Shown here piece by piece: positions 34,717-42,292 of a stretch of DNA of 64,000 nucleotides (position 1 is the first letter of the stretch; each line of letters opens with the position of its first letter). The stretch lies in contig NZ_CP011456.1 of the NCBI RefSeq assembly GCF_001277295.1, positions 3,112,001 through 3,176,000 on the forward strand, given 5' to 3'. The DNA comes from Anabaena sp. WA102. GTDB lineage: Bacteria > Cyanobacteriota > Cyanobacteriia > Cyanobacteriales > Nostocaceae. The position numbers and the translations under genes are program-made. The notes beneath the pieces are model-generated. The model did no database searches. It was not told the DNA's origin and saw only the letters and a program-made list of their open reading frames with translations.

Positions 34717-35553
34717 ATGTCTTATTTAATTATTAATGCTGATGATTTCGGGTTTTCCCAGGGTGTGAATGCAGCGATTATTCAAGCCCATGAGGAAGGC
34801 GTTTTAACTAGCACTAGTTTAATGGTAAGTGGTGATGCTGCACAAGAGGCGATCGCACTGGCAAAAGATCATCCTCAGTTAGCAGTTGGGTTACATCTAG
34901 TTTTAGTTTGTGGTAAATCAGTTTTACCACCTTCGCAAATTCCCCATTTAGTAGACTCTCAAGGTAACTTTTCCAGTAATCCCACCCAAGCAGGATTAAG
35001 TTATCAATTCAATCAAGCTACCCGTGCAGAATTGCGATTAGAAATATCTGCTCAATTAGAAAAATTTCGGGATTCTGGTTTAAATCTGGCTCATGTTGAT
35101 GGACATTTACACCTTCATGTACATCCTGTTATTTTGAATATTTTAACAGAATTTGCCGCAGAATTTCAGATTAAATTTATTCGTCTACCTTCAGAAGAAT
35201 TAAGCAAAAACCTCAAAATTGATAACCGTAATTTACTCACTAAAATAGTTTGGTCTATTGTTTTTGGACAATTACGCCGTTATGGAGAGGGTTTATTAAA
35301 AGCTAATAATATTAAATTTGCTGATAGAGTTTATGGATTGTTACAAACTGGTGACATGAGTGAAAAATATTTACTAGGTTTGATACCACAAATAGAATCT
35401 GAATTGGTAGAAATTTATTCTCATCCGGCTTTAGTAAATACTGAGACAAATAACGGTGGTGAAGTAGAATTAGCGGCTTTATTGAGTCAGGAAGTGCGTC
35501 AATTATTGACTGTGAAAGATTTTAAATTAAGTAATTATAATCAGTTAATTTAA
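34717..35553 (+). CDS. hpnK: Hopanoid-associated deacetylase HpnK (YdjC/ChbG family)
   Basis: A 278-residue carbohydrate-deacetylase-like protein. It begins YLIINADDFGFSQGVNAAII with the conserved ADDFG metal motif, then GLHLVLVCGKSVLP with a metal-binding His, and AHVDGHLHLHVHP, typical of the YdjC fold. Next to hpnJ, it fits HpnK, which removes the acetyl group from N-acetylglucosaminyl bacteriohopanetetrol before ring contraction. ERP-like C-terminus SHPALVN contributes another His. Confidence 0.9.
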   Translation: MSYLIINADDFGFSQGVNAAIIQAHEEGVLTSTSLMVSGDAAQEAIALAKDHPQLAVGLHLVLVCGKSVLPPSQIPHLVDSQGNFSSNPTQAGLSYQFNQATRAELRLEISAQLEKFRDSGLNLAHVDGHLHLHVHPVILNILTEFAAEFQIKFIRLPSEELSKNLKIDNRNLLTKIVWSIVFGQLRRYGEGLLKANNIKFADRVYGLLQTGDMSEKYLLGLIPQIESELVEIYSHPALVNTETNNGGEVELAALLSQEVRQLLTVKDFKLSNYNQLI

Positions 35554-35724
35554 TTAACAATTTTGTATAAATATTAATATATAAAATATAATGTTGTTTA
35601 GCAGCGTCTGTTGTTGTCCATTCTAACTTTTATTGAATTTGTGTAGAATCTTCGAGAATAATTAAACGCAGATAAACGCGGATAAACACAGATAAATACC
35701 CTGATTTTACTTGCATCTACTATT

Positions 35725-36777
35725 ATGGCACGCAAAACAAAAACAGTATCCTCAACTACAGTCACTCCTCTCGCGCTTTCTGACTTACATCTCCAGTTAC
35801 AGGGTTTAGAGAAAGAACACCAATCTCTATTAAAGCAAATTAAGAAAAAGCGGACAGAATTAAATAACTTTGTCGAAAAAATGCGTTCTTTAGCGACAGA
35901 GGTATTTCATCGAGTTAGTCCAAATATGCAAACAATGGCCGAATTAGATGCAGAAATTAATGCTTTATTTGCAGAAATTTTAACTACGAAAAAAATGGGT
36001 AAACAAACCCAGAAAAATATCCAATCATTGTACAGAAGTTTACAAATGGGAGGAATTATTAGTTATAAACCTATTGAAGAAGAAGATGATGATGATGAAG
36101 AATTAGATGAACTATTTGAAGATAATGATTCTCAAGAAAATCATCAACGTCGTCGTCAATTTTGGGAAGCAGAACAAGATTCAGAATCTCCCACAGTAGC
36201 GAGAACAGATGAATCTAGAAAAATCCGACAGACCTTTTTGCGGTTAGCGGAAATCTTTCACCCTGATAAGGTTAAAGATAATGAAACCCAAATGACTCAC
36301 ACGGAAATAATGAAAGAAATTAATAAAGCTTACCAAGATGGAGATTTAGCGCGACTTTTGGAAATTGAACGTAAATATGAAGTCGGAGAAACAATTGATA
36401 ATAATAGCGAAGATGATTTAAGTCGCAGATGTAAAAATATAGAACAACACAATCAAATTCTCAAAAATCAATATGAGAAATTGAAACAAGAACTTCGGTT
36501 AGCAAAAAATACCCCGGAAGGATCAATGGTTGCGGATTACAAAAAAGCAGCTAAACAAGGGATTGATTGTATTGAATTAATGCTGGAAACTATCCAATCT
36601 CAAACTAAGATAGTTGCGGAAATTCGTGATTTTGTTCAAGACTTTAAAGATAAAAAGATCACTATTAAAGAATTTCTCGCAGGTCCAGAAAGTCTCCGTT
36701 CTGTACAGGAAGATATGATGGAAGAACTACTGGAAAGAATGATGGAAGAATTTGGGGGGATGATGGATTTTAATTAG
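35725..36777 (+). CDS. J-domain protein with N-terminal coiled coil
   Basis: A 350-residue protein. Residues 20-105 form a charged coiled coil (QGLEKEHQSLLKQIKKKRTE), followed by a run of Glu and Asp at 117-134. A J-domain core then appears at about 165-215: FLRLAEIFHPDKVKDNETQM carries the HPD tripeptide at 179-181 needed to stimulate DnaK, and IMKEINKAYQDGD matches the last helix. A second coiled coil follows. It is likely a co-chaperone recruiting Hsp70 to a specific client; the client is unknown. Confidence 0.82.
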   Translation: MARKTKTVSSTTVTPLALSDLHLQLQGLEKEHQSLLKQIKKKRTELNNFVEKMRSLATEVFHRVSPNMQTMAELDAEINALFAEILTTKKMGKQTQKNIQSLYRSLQMGGIISYKPIEEEDDDDEELDELFEDNDSQENHQRRRQFWEAEQDSESPTVARTDESRKIRQTFLRLAEIFHPDKVKDNETQMTHTEIMKEINKAYQDGDLARLLEIERKYEVGETIDNNSEDDLSRRCKNIEQHNQILKNQYEKLKQELRLAKNTPEGSMVADYKKAAKQGIDCIELMLETIQSQTKIVAEIRDFVQDFKDKKITIKEFLAGPESLRSVQEDMMEELLERMMEEFGGMMDFN

Positions 36778-36923
36778 CAAATTATTTCAAGATTTGCTAA
36801 TAATTATTAAGAGGGTGTTTGAAAAGTTATAGTTGATGTATCAAATATTTTTTACCCCACCCTAACCCTCCCCTTGTAAAGGGGAGGGAACTGGATTTTT
36901 ATTGTTTCCCCCCTTTACAAGAC

Positions 36924-37227
36924 AGGTTTCATCTTGATTTTTCAAATTATTACTCTAATTCCTGTATTTAAATGTTACGCAAAGTGCTGTAATCATGAAG
37001 ATATAACCGAAAACTGTGATGATATAATTGATATTTAGTTTCCTTATTTGTGTGTATTTCTTGCAGAAATTCTAACCAAGTTTCCATAATTTCCGCCACA
37101 TCAAAAACATCAGCTTTGATAATTTGACTAATAGCTACCGTTGACATCGGTTGAGTTTCTTCAGCAGTTAAAACCCGCAATATATCCATCGCAACATCAG
37201 ATAAACCATCACCTTGCATCTTTTGCC
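36924..37227. repeat. Duplicate of the NACHT gene 3' end (second copy 39190-39494)
   Basis: From GACAGGTTTCATCTTGATTT to CTTGCATCTTTTGCCA the sequence is almost the same as 39190-39494, including the stop codon and downstream flank of the intact NACHT gene. The encoded 83 residues are identical in both. Confidence 0.85.
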
Positions 37228-37421
37228 ATCGAGGGTAATGGTGATCGCATTTACCGAGTTACTATGACCTTTAAGGGTGAACTTTTCTGTTCCTGTTCCC
37301 AAATCCCAGATTTTGATAGTAGAGTTAACTTTTTTCTTCCTATTGCTAAATTCCAGATTTTGATAGTCTTGTCAAGTGAACCAGAAATCACGGTTTTTCC
37401 ATCGGGTGTCAGTATTTTCAT
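36968..37421 (-). pseudogene. Shrunken second copy of WD40-NACHT operon end
   Basis: Read from 37421, about 40 codons encode a WD40 fragment (TPDGKTVISGSLDKTIKIWN); then a frameshift leads to a second WD40 fragment (TIKIWDLGTGTEKFTLKGHS), which runs straight into the last 83 codons of a NACHT ATPase (from MQGDGLSDVAMDILRV). Gene order and strand match the intact WD40-NACHT pair at 39238-42292, so this is a collapsed duplicate with most of both genes deleted. The residual ORF lacks the P-loop. It begins 6 bases behind the HTH gene stop. Confidence 0.8.
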
Positions 37422-37426
37422 AGATA

Positions 37427-37966
37427 TTACATATTGTTAGAAAAAACGAGTTCTTGGAATTGTTTTTGCATCTCATGATCTAACTTTTTGGACTCTTTGA
37501 TAAAATTTAAATTCCTCGTGGTTTTAGCAATTTCTAACAGAGATTGATCAATATTATAATCCTTAGACTCAATCAACCAAGTAAGAATTTCAAAAAGATG
37601 CCAGACCAATTGCGATCCTTCGTAAACAGTTAAAGGAAGGTTTGAATTACTTTTTGATAGTAATTTTTGGATATTTTGTCTCGAACATCCTATAAGTTTT
37701 GCAACATCCGTTATACCAACAAAATCAGGTGAAGCTTCTATAAGTTCTGCTTGTGGAATGGCTTTTCTTACATCTTTTATTGCACTGGATATCGCCTCAC
37801 ACGCAGATGATGCCTCACGAATAAAATCAAGTCCAATAAAACCTTTCATACCAATACCAATAATTGCATCATCACAGCCTGATTCATAAAGGACTTCAAT
37901 GTACATATCAGGATCAGTAACAGGGTTGGGAAGTTTGAATTTTAGAGTGAATTCATATTCTTGCAT
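37427..37966 (-). CDS. HTH-containing protein, likely antitoxin partner
   Basis: A 179-residue protein. The N-terminal ~75 residues look like a small alpha/beta domain (EYEFTLKFKLPNPVTDPDMY, AIIGIGMKGFIGLDFIREAS). A helix-turn-helix follows at 83-103 (VGITDVAKLIGCSRQNIQKL), resembling excisionase/MerR-type winged helices. It starts 6 bases after the stop of the HicA-like gene, so both are one operon. By context it is probably the antitoxin and autoregulator of that pair; this rests on gene order and domain types only. Confidence 0.68.
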   Translation of the reverse strand: MQEYEFTLKFKLPNPVTDPDMYIEVLYESGCDDAIIGIGMKGFIGLDFIREASSACEAISSAIKDVRKAIPQAELIEASPDFVGITDVAKLIGCSRQNIQKLLSKSNSNLPLTVYEGSQLVWHLFEILTWLIESKDYNIDQSLLEIAKTTRNLNFIKESKKLDHEMQKQFQELVFSNNM

Positions 37967-37972
37967 TTTGCA

Positions 37973-38245
37973 TTATCCTTCATTAGAAGTAGTCGGTTGT
38001 TTTTCCTCTAAACGAATACACTTATCAACTACTTTCCGAATTAGTTTTGCGTGATTAGTAGGATTTCTGGGTGTACTCCAAATACTATTGATACAAAATT
38101 GTCCACATCTGCATTCAGAATCATTGTAAGGGCAATAAATTTTACCCCAAGCGTGAGAACCTCCTACTTCTACAGACCAGCCTTTCGTAACCGCATAATC
38201 CAATGCAGCTTGTATTTCTTTATTAGGATGTTGTTTATTTGCCAT
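37973..38245 (-). CDS. HicA-like toxin candidate with cysteine cluster
   Basis: A 90-residue protein from ATG 38245, preceded by AGGTG. KEIQAALDYAVTKGWSVEVG followed by GSH (29-31) and later TPRNPTNHAKLIRKVVDKC resemble the HicA double-stranded-RNA-binding fold, in which the His of GSH is catalytic in mRNA cleavage. Unusual is the insertion with Cys38, 45, 47 and 51 (YCPYNDSECRCGQFC), suggesting metal binding. Operon partner is the HTH protein just downstream rather than a HicB. The fold call is by eye and moderate. Confidence 0.62.
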   Translation of the reverse strand: MANKQHPNKEIQAALDYAVTKGWSVEVGGSHAWGKIYCPYNDSECRCGQFCINSIWSTPRNPTNHAKLIRKVVDKCIRLEEKQPTTSNEG

Positions 38246-38408
38246 TATTCTAGACACCTATAATCTTAGTCTGTAAAAAGTAGGTTGTCAACTGACAACT
38301 TACTTAACAATACCTTATAGCGGTATGCACTTGAGTGGGCGTAGAGAGCGGGTGGGGAATACCGAAAAATAGAGGAGATAAGCAAGAAAGTTAGATAACC
38401 TAAGCGAT

Positions 38409-38825
38409 CAGGGCTATTTCATTCTAAAATCTGACATTTTGTGTATTTACGAGAATGCGCCATTTTGGGCTTGGTGGGATTCTATCTCACGATGGCTGGA
38501 AATACCTAAATTCGTTGCTTAAATCTAGAATGAAATCTGTCCGTTCGCTGATTTTGAAGAGACAAGAGGAATTAAAGCCTTAATGCAAAAGGAAACAGGT
38601 GATTTTCAAGTAATTCGTTAATTATAGGTAAAATTTATGACCATCACAGAAGGCTTCCAGAGGTGATTATTTAAGGCACAGGGATAGCATCAATCATAAA
38701 ATGGCAAAAGCTCTATATGAGATGAAAATGCCTGAATCAATTGAATTGCCTGGATTACAAGCCCTGTAGGGCTTAATTAAATCTTGCGGGTTAAAAATGA
38801 GCGAACGGACTGTGAAATAGCCCTG
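38409..38825. mobile_element. Degenerate element with CAGGGCTATTTCA ends
   Basis: CAGGGCTATTTCA at 38409-38421 and its exact complement at 38813-38825 bound 417 bases without an intact gene. Scattered short frames on the plus strand (FADFEETRGIKALMQKETGD; MAKALYEMKMPESIE) could be transposase remains. CAGGG ends recall the ISAs1 group, but the remains are too short for a firm family call. The rest of the gap 38246-38977 shows no gene. Confidence 0.6.
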
Positions 38826-38956
38826 GCATCAGCAATTTTAACATTATTTGATGTGGGTATTCTTTCTAGGTTAATAATTTTTAAATCTACAAATGAGTAC
38901 AACACCATTAATCAAGTTTAGTGTGCCTTACGGCTTTGCCTAACACACCCTACAAA

Positions 38957-39174
38957 TGCTATATTTACTAATAATTATTAACCATTTTCCTCATTACGAA
39001 TTACCCGATGTTTTTGCAAATCTGCTAAATTACAAGCCTCTAAAGCCCTAGCATGAGTAGCTTCTAAAACTACGGTCGGTGCAACACCATCTTCTAAAGC
39101 TTCTTGCCATCTTGCAGCGCATAAACACCAACAATCACCGGGTTTTAAACCGGGAAAACTAAAATGATATACAA
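38957..39174 (-). pseudogene. Truncated duplicate of the DUF2237 gene 3' part
   Basis: The stretch is a near copy of the 3' part of the DUF2237 gene at 44461-44844, including the downstream flank TGCTATATTT. It encodes FSFPGLKPGDCWCLCAARWQ to the end but lacks the first half with its cysteines. The open frame from 39202 starts with unrelated residues from the junction. It therefore cannot make a complete protein. Together with the full copy it brackets the NACHT/WD40 operon in direct orientation. Confidence 0.85.
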
Positions 39175-39237
39175 CACTTTGCGCGACTGAGACAGGTTTC
39201 ATCTTGATTTTGCAAATTATTCCTTTAATTATTGTAT

Positions 39238-40305
39238 TTAAATGTTACGCAAAGTGCTGTAATCATGAAGATATAACCGGAAACTGTGATGATACAATTG
39301 ATATTTAGTTTCCTTATTTGTGTGTATTTCTTGCAGAAATTCTAACCAAGTTTCCATAATTTCCGCCACATCAAAAACATCAGCCTTGATAATTTGACTA
39401 ATAGCTACCGTTGACATTGGTTGAGTTTCTTCAGCAGTTAAAACCCGCAAAATATCCATCGCAACATCAGATAAACCATCACCTTGCATCTTTTGCCAAT
39501 GTTGTTGATAATAGGTTTCTAAATCTAGGGGAATTTGCTCAAAATTATTGACAGAATAAAAACCATCAGCCATAGCTTTTAAAACCTGCTGCACATACAT
39601 AAAATTATCTTCATTTTCATTAATTAATTCAATTATATTTCTCTGCGAACTCTGCGTCTCTGCGGTTCGTTTCTTCCGAATATATGCTTGAATATCCTCC
39701 CGATTTTCCACTGGATAATCTGCTAAATCTAAAACCTGTGAAGGTGCTTCAATTAACAACCCACTATGGGACTTTTTATAAGGACGACGAGCGAAAATAA
39801 AATAAATTTGATCCGGTAAATATCGCGGTAGATAAAATAAATTTGTTCCTACAGCTTGACTATTTATATCAATTCCATCCAAACCATCAATGACAATAAT
39901 TATTTTCTGATCTGGTAAATTCTCGCTGACTTGTTGCAATAAAGTAGAAAATAACCAACTTCCCTCATGTGCATTGATAAATCCTGTCTCCGTCATCCTT
40001 TGCGGGGAGGGTTGGGGAGGGGTGCTAGATAAATTCTCTAACAATAAATTTAACTGTGTACAAACCTCTGGAAAAAATGCCTCAACTCGATTTTTACCGG
40101 CAATTTGGACATTGTAATAAATAGTATGGGGATTTTGGCGCACAAATTGGGCAAGAATGGCACTTTTACCGCTACCGGGAACACCCACAATGGTGAAATA
40201 ACCCTTGAGGTAACGGTGGAGAAAATTATTAATAGCAGTGAAGACAAAATCACGACCAACAAAATTTTCACTCTTTGCTGAAGCAGAGAAAGATAAACTA
40301 TTCAT
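39238..40305 (-). CDS. STAND NTPase of NACHT type, no N-terminal effector
   Basis: A 355-residue P-loop ATPase: GRDFVF entry, Walker A GVPGSGKSA at 41-49, Walker B IIIVIDGLDGID at 135-146, sensor RRPYKK, and a winged-helix region near the end (RVLTAEETQPMSTVAISQII, YHHSFRLYL). It has neither effector nor sensor domain of its own. It overlaps the WD40 gene by 8 bases, so it is translated with it and may work in one complex. Two stretches come from dispersed DNA repeats inserted in frame: SSTPPQPSPQR at 93-103 and RTAETQSSQRN at 213-223. Confidence 0.85.
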   Translation of the reverse strand: MNSLSFSASAKSENFVGRDFVFTAINNFLHRYLKGYFTIVGVPGSGKSAILAQFVRQNPHTIYYNVQIAGKNRVEAFFPEVCTQLNLLLENLSSTPPQPSPQRMTETGFINAHEGSWLFSTLLQQVSENLPDQKIIIVIDGLDGIDINSQAVGTNLFYLPRYLPDQIYFIFARRPYKKSHSGLLIEAPSQVLDLADYPVENREDIQAYIRKKRTAETQSSQRNIIELINENEDNFMYVQQVLKAMADGFYSVNNFEQIPLDLETYYQQHWQKMQGDGLSDVAMDILRVLTAEETQPMSTVAISQIIKADVFDVAEIMETWLEFLQEIHTNKETKYQLYHHSFRLYLHDYSTLRNI

Positions 40306-42292
40306 CTGTCACCTTTCCTTGCAAACGCAGAAAATGTAACCTTCCTGATTCTTCTCTCGCAACTATTGTCACCCCATCGTGAGCAACTACACAGTGAGTT
40401 ATAGAACGTTCTCCGGTGAAAGTTGCTATTTCCTTTCTGGTTGCTAAATTCCAGATTTTGATAGTGTTGTCATCAGAACCAGAAATCACAGTTTTTCCAT
40501 CGGGTGTTACTACGATCGCATTTACCAAGTCACTATGACCTTTGAGGATGAACTTTTTTGTTCCTGTTCCCAAATCCCAGATTTGGATAGTCATGTATGA
40601 ACAAGAAATCACGGTTTTTCCATCGGGTGTGACTGCGATCGCACGTACATAGGAACGATGACCTTGAAGGGTGAATTTTTCTGTTCCTGTTCCCACATCC
40701 CAGATTTTGATAGTGTTGTCAGATGAACCAGAAATCACGGTTTTGCTATCGGGTGTGAGTGCGATTCCAATTATTAAGGAACTATGACCTGTGAGGGTGA
40801 ACTTTTCTGTTCCTGTGACCAAATCCCAAATTTTGATAGTGTTGTCACCCGAAGCAGAAATCACAGTTTTTCCATCGGGTGTGAGTGCGAGTGCTGTTAC
40901 CCAATCACTATGACCTTGAAGGGTAAAATTTTGTGTACCTGTTTCCAAATCCCAGATTTTAATAGTCTTGTCCCAAGAACCTGAACCAGAAATCACAGTT
41001 TTTCCATCGGGTGTGACTGCGATTGCTTTTACCCGATCACCATAACCTTCAAGGGTCAACTTTTCTGTACCTGTTTCTAAATCCCAGATTTTAATCCAGA
41101 TTTTAATAGTGTTGTCCCAAGAACCAGAAATCATCGTTTTACCATCGGGTGTGACTGCGATCGCTTCTACTACCTTATGACCTTTGAGGGTGAATTTTTC
41201 TGTTCCTGTTCCCAAATCCCAGATTTTAATAGTGCTGTCCCAAGAACCAGAAATAAAAGTTTTGCCATCGGGGGTGACTGTGATCGTACTGATCACACTT
41301 ACCGGGGAACAACTATGAACTTCAAGAGTGAACTTTTCTGTTCCTGTTTCCAAATCCCAGACTTTGATACTCTTGTCCCAAGAACCAGAAATCACCGTTT
41401 GTCCATCGGGTGTGACTGCGATCGCTTCTACCGAGTCACTATGACCTTCAAGGGTGAACTTTTCTGTTCCTGTTCCCAAATCCCAGATTTTGATAGTGTT
41501 GTCATCAGAACCAGAAATCACCGTTTTACCATCGTGTGTGACTGCGATCGCATTTACCGACTCACTATGACCAGTAAGGGTGAACTGTTCTTTTCCTGTT
41601 CCCAAATCCCAGATTTTGATAGTGTTGTCACCTGAACCAGAAATGACGGTTTTACCATCGGGTGTCAGTGCGATCGCATTTACCGACTCACTATGACCAG
41701 TAAGGGTGAACTGTTCTTTTCCTGTTCCCAAATCCCAGATTTTGATAGTGTTGTCACCTGAACCAGAAATGACGGTTTTACCATCGGGTGTCAGTGCGAT
41801 CGCATTTACCGACTCACTATGACCTTCTAGAGTGCGAATTAATCCACCACCAGGAGGTGTGAGGCTACCTATTAAACTATATAAACCTGTATTTTTATCT
41901 GTGGCGATTTGTGCTAATAAATTTTTAATTTCTGGTAAATCAAAATATGTTAGTCGCGCTGATAACTGTCCCTTGAGTTGTTTTGGATATTTAAATATTA
42001 TGTGTGTTGAGCTAAATAAAGCCCTTTGAATTAATTTTAATGCTTTGACAGTTTCCGCATAATTTGAATTATTCCTGATTTCAGAATTATCTAATAAATC
42101 ATAATCTTCAATTAGTGATTGCACTCCAAATAAAGGATGATTAATTTTCTCTTCAATAAAGTAGTAGTTAGCCAATAATTTACATAGTTTCTCATATTCT
42201 TGATTATTGAATCGTAATTGGAGATATTCACGTAAAAACTGTTCTTTTTCTTCCTCTGACTTTTCATTAAAAAAACTGTGAAAGTTACTCAT
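40298..42292 (-). CDS. WD40-repeat protein, probable sensor of STAND operon
   Basis: A 664-residue protein. Residues 1-150 are helical (LIEDYDLLDN, LKLIQRALFSSTHII) and resemble the linker seen between NACHT and WD40 parts in single-chain cyanobacterial STAND proteins. From about 153 there are eleven clear WD40 repeats (LTPDGKTVISGSGDNTIKIW type) and one weak one, each near 42 residues. The first repeats are identical at DNA level with a 126-base period (41545-41824), a sign of recent expansion. One repeat has a stuttered KIWIKIWD. It overlaps its upstream gene by 4 bases. Confidence 0.9.
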   Translation of the reverse strand: MSNFHSFFNEKSEEEKEQFLREYLQLRFNNQEYEKLCKLLANYYFIEEKINHPLFGVQSLIEDYDLLDNSEIRNNSNYAETVKALKLIQRALFSSTHIIFKYPKQLKGQLSARLTYFDLPEIKNLLAQIATDKNTGLYSLIGSLTPPGGGLIRTLEGHSESVNAIALTPDGKTVISGSGDNTIKIWDLGTGKEQFTLTGHSESVNAIALTPDGKTVISGSGDNTIKIWDLGTGKEQFTLTGHSESVNAIAVTHDGKTVISGSDDNTIKIWDLGTGTEKFTLEGHSDSVEAIAVTPDGQTVISGSWDKSIKVWDLETGTEKFTLEVHSCSPVSVISTITVTPDGKTFISGSWDSTIKIWDLGTGTEKFTLKGHKVVEAIAVTPDGKTMISGSWDNTIKIWIKIWDLETGTEKLTLEGYGDRVKAIAVTPDGKTVISGSGSWDKTIKIWDLETGTQNFTLQGHSDWVTALALTPDGKTVISASGDNTIKIWDLVTGTEKFTLTGHSSLIIGIALTPDSKTVISGSSDNTIKIWDVGTGTEKFTLQGHRSYVRAIAVTPDGKTVISCSYMTIQIWDLGTGTKKFILKGHSDLVNAIVVTPDGKTVISGSDDNTIKIWNLATRKEIATFTGERSITHCVVAHDGVTIVAREESGRLHFLRLQGKVTDE

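Noticed and set aside
41177..41635. Plus-strand open frame of 152 codons
   Set aside because: It is the antisense of the WD40 repeats; its own repeats simply mirror them.
42289..42292. Frameshift or sequencing error splitting one NACHT-WD40 protein
   Set aside because: The overlap is a clean 4-base stop/start overlap with both frames intact; it looks like a true two-gene arrangement, although a recent split cannot be fully ruled out.
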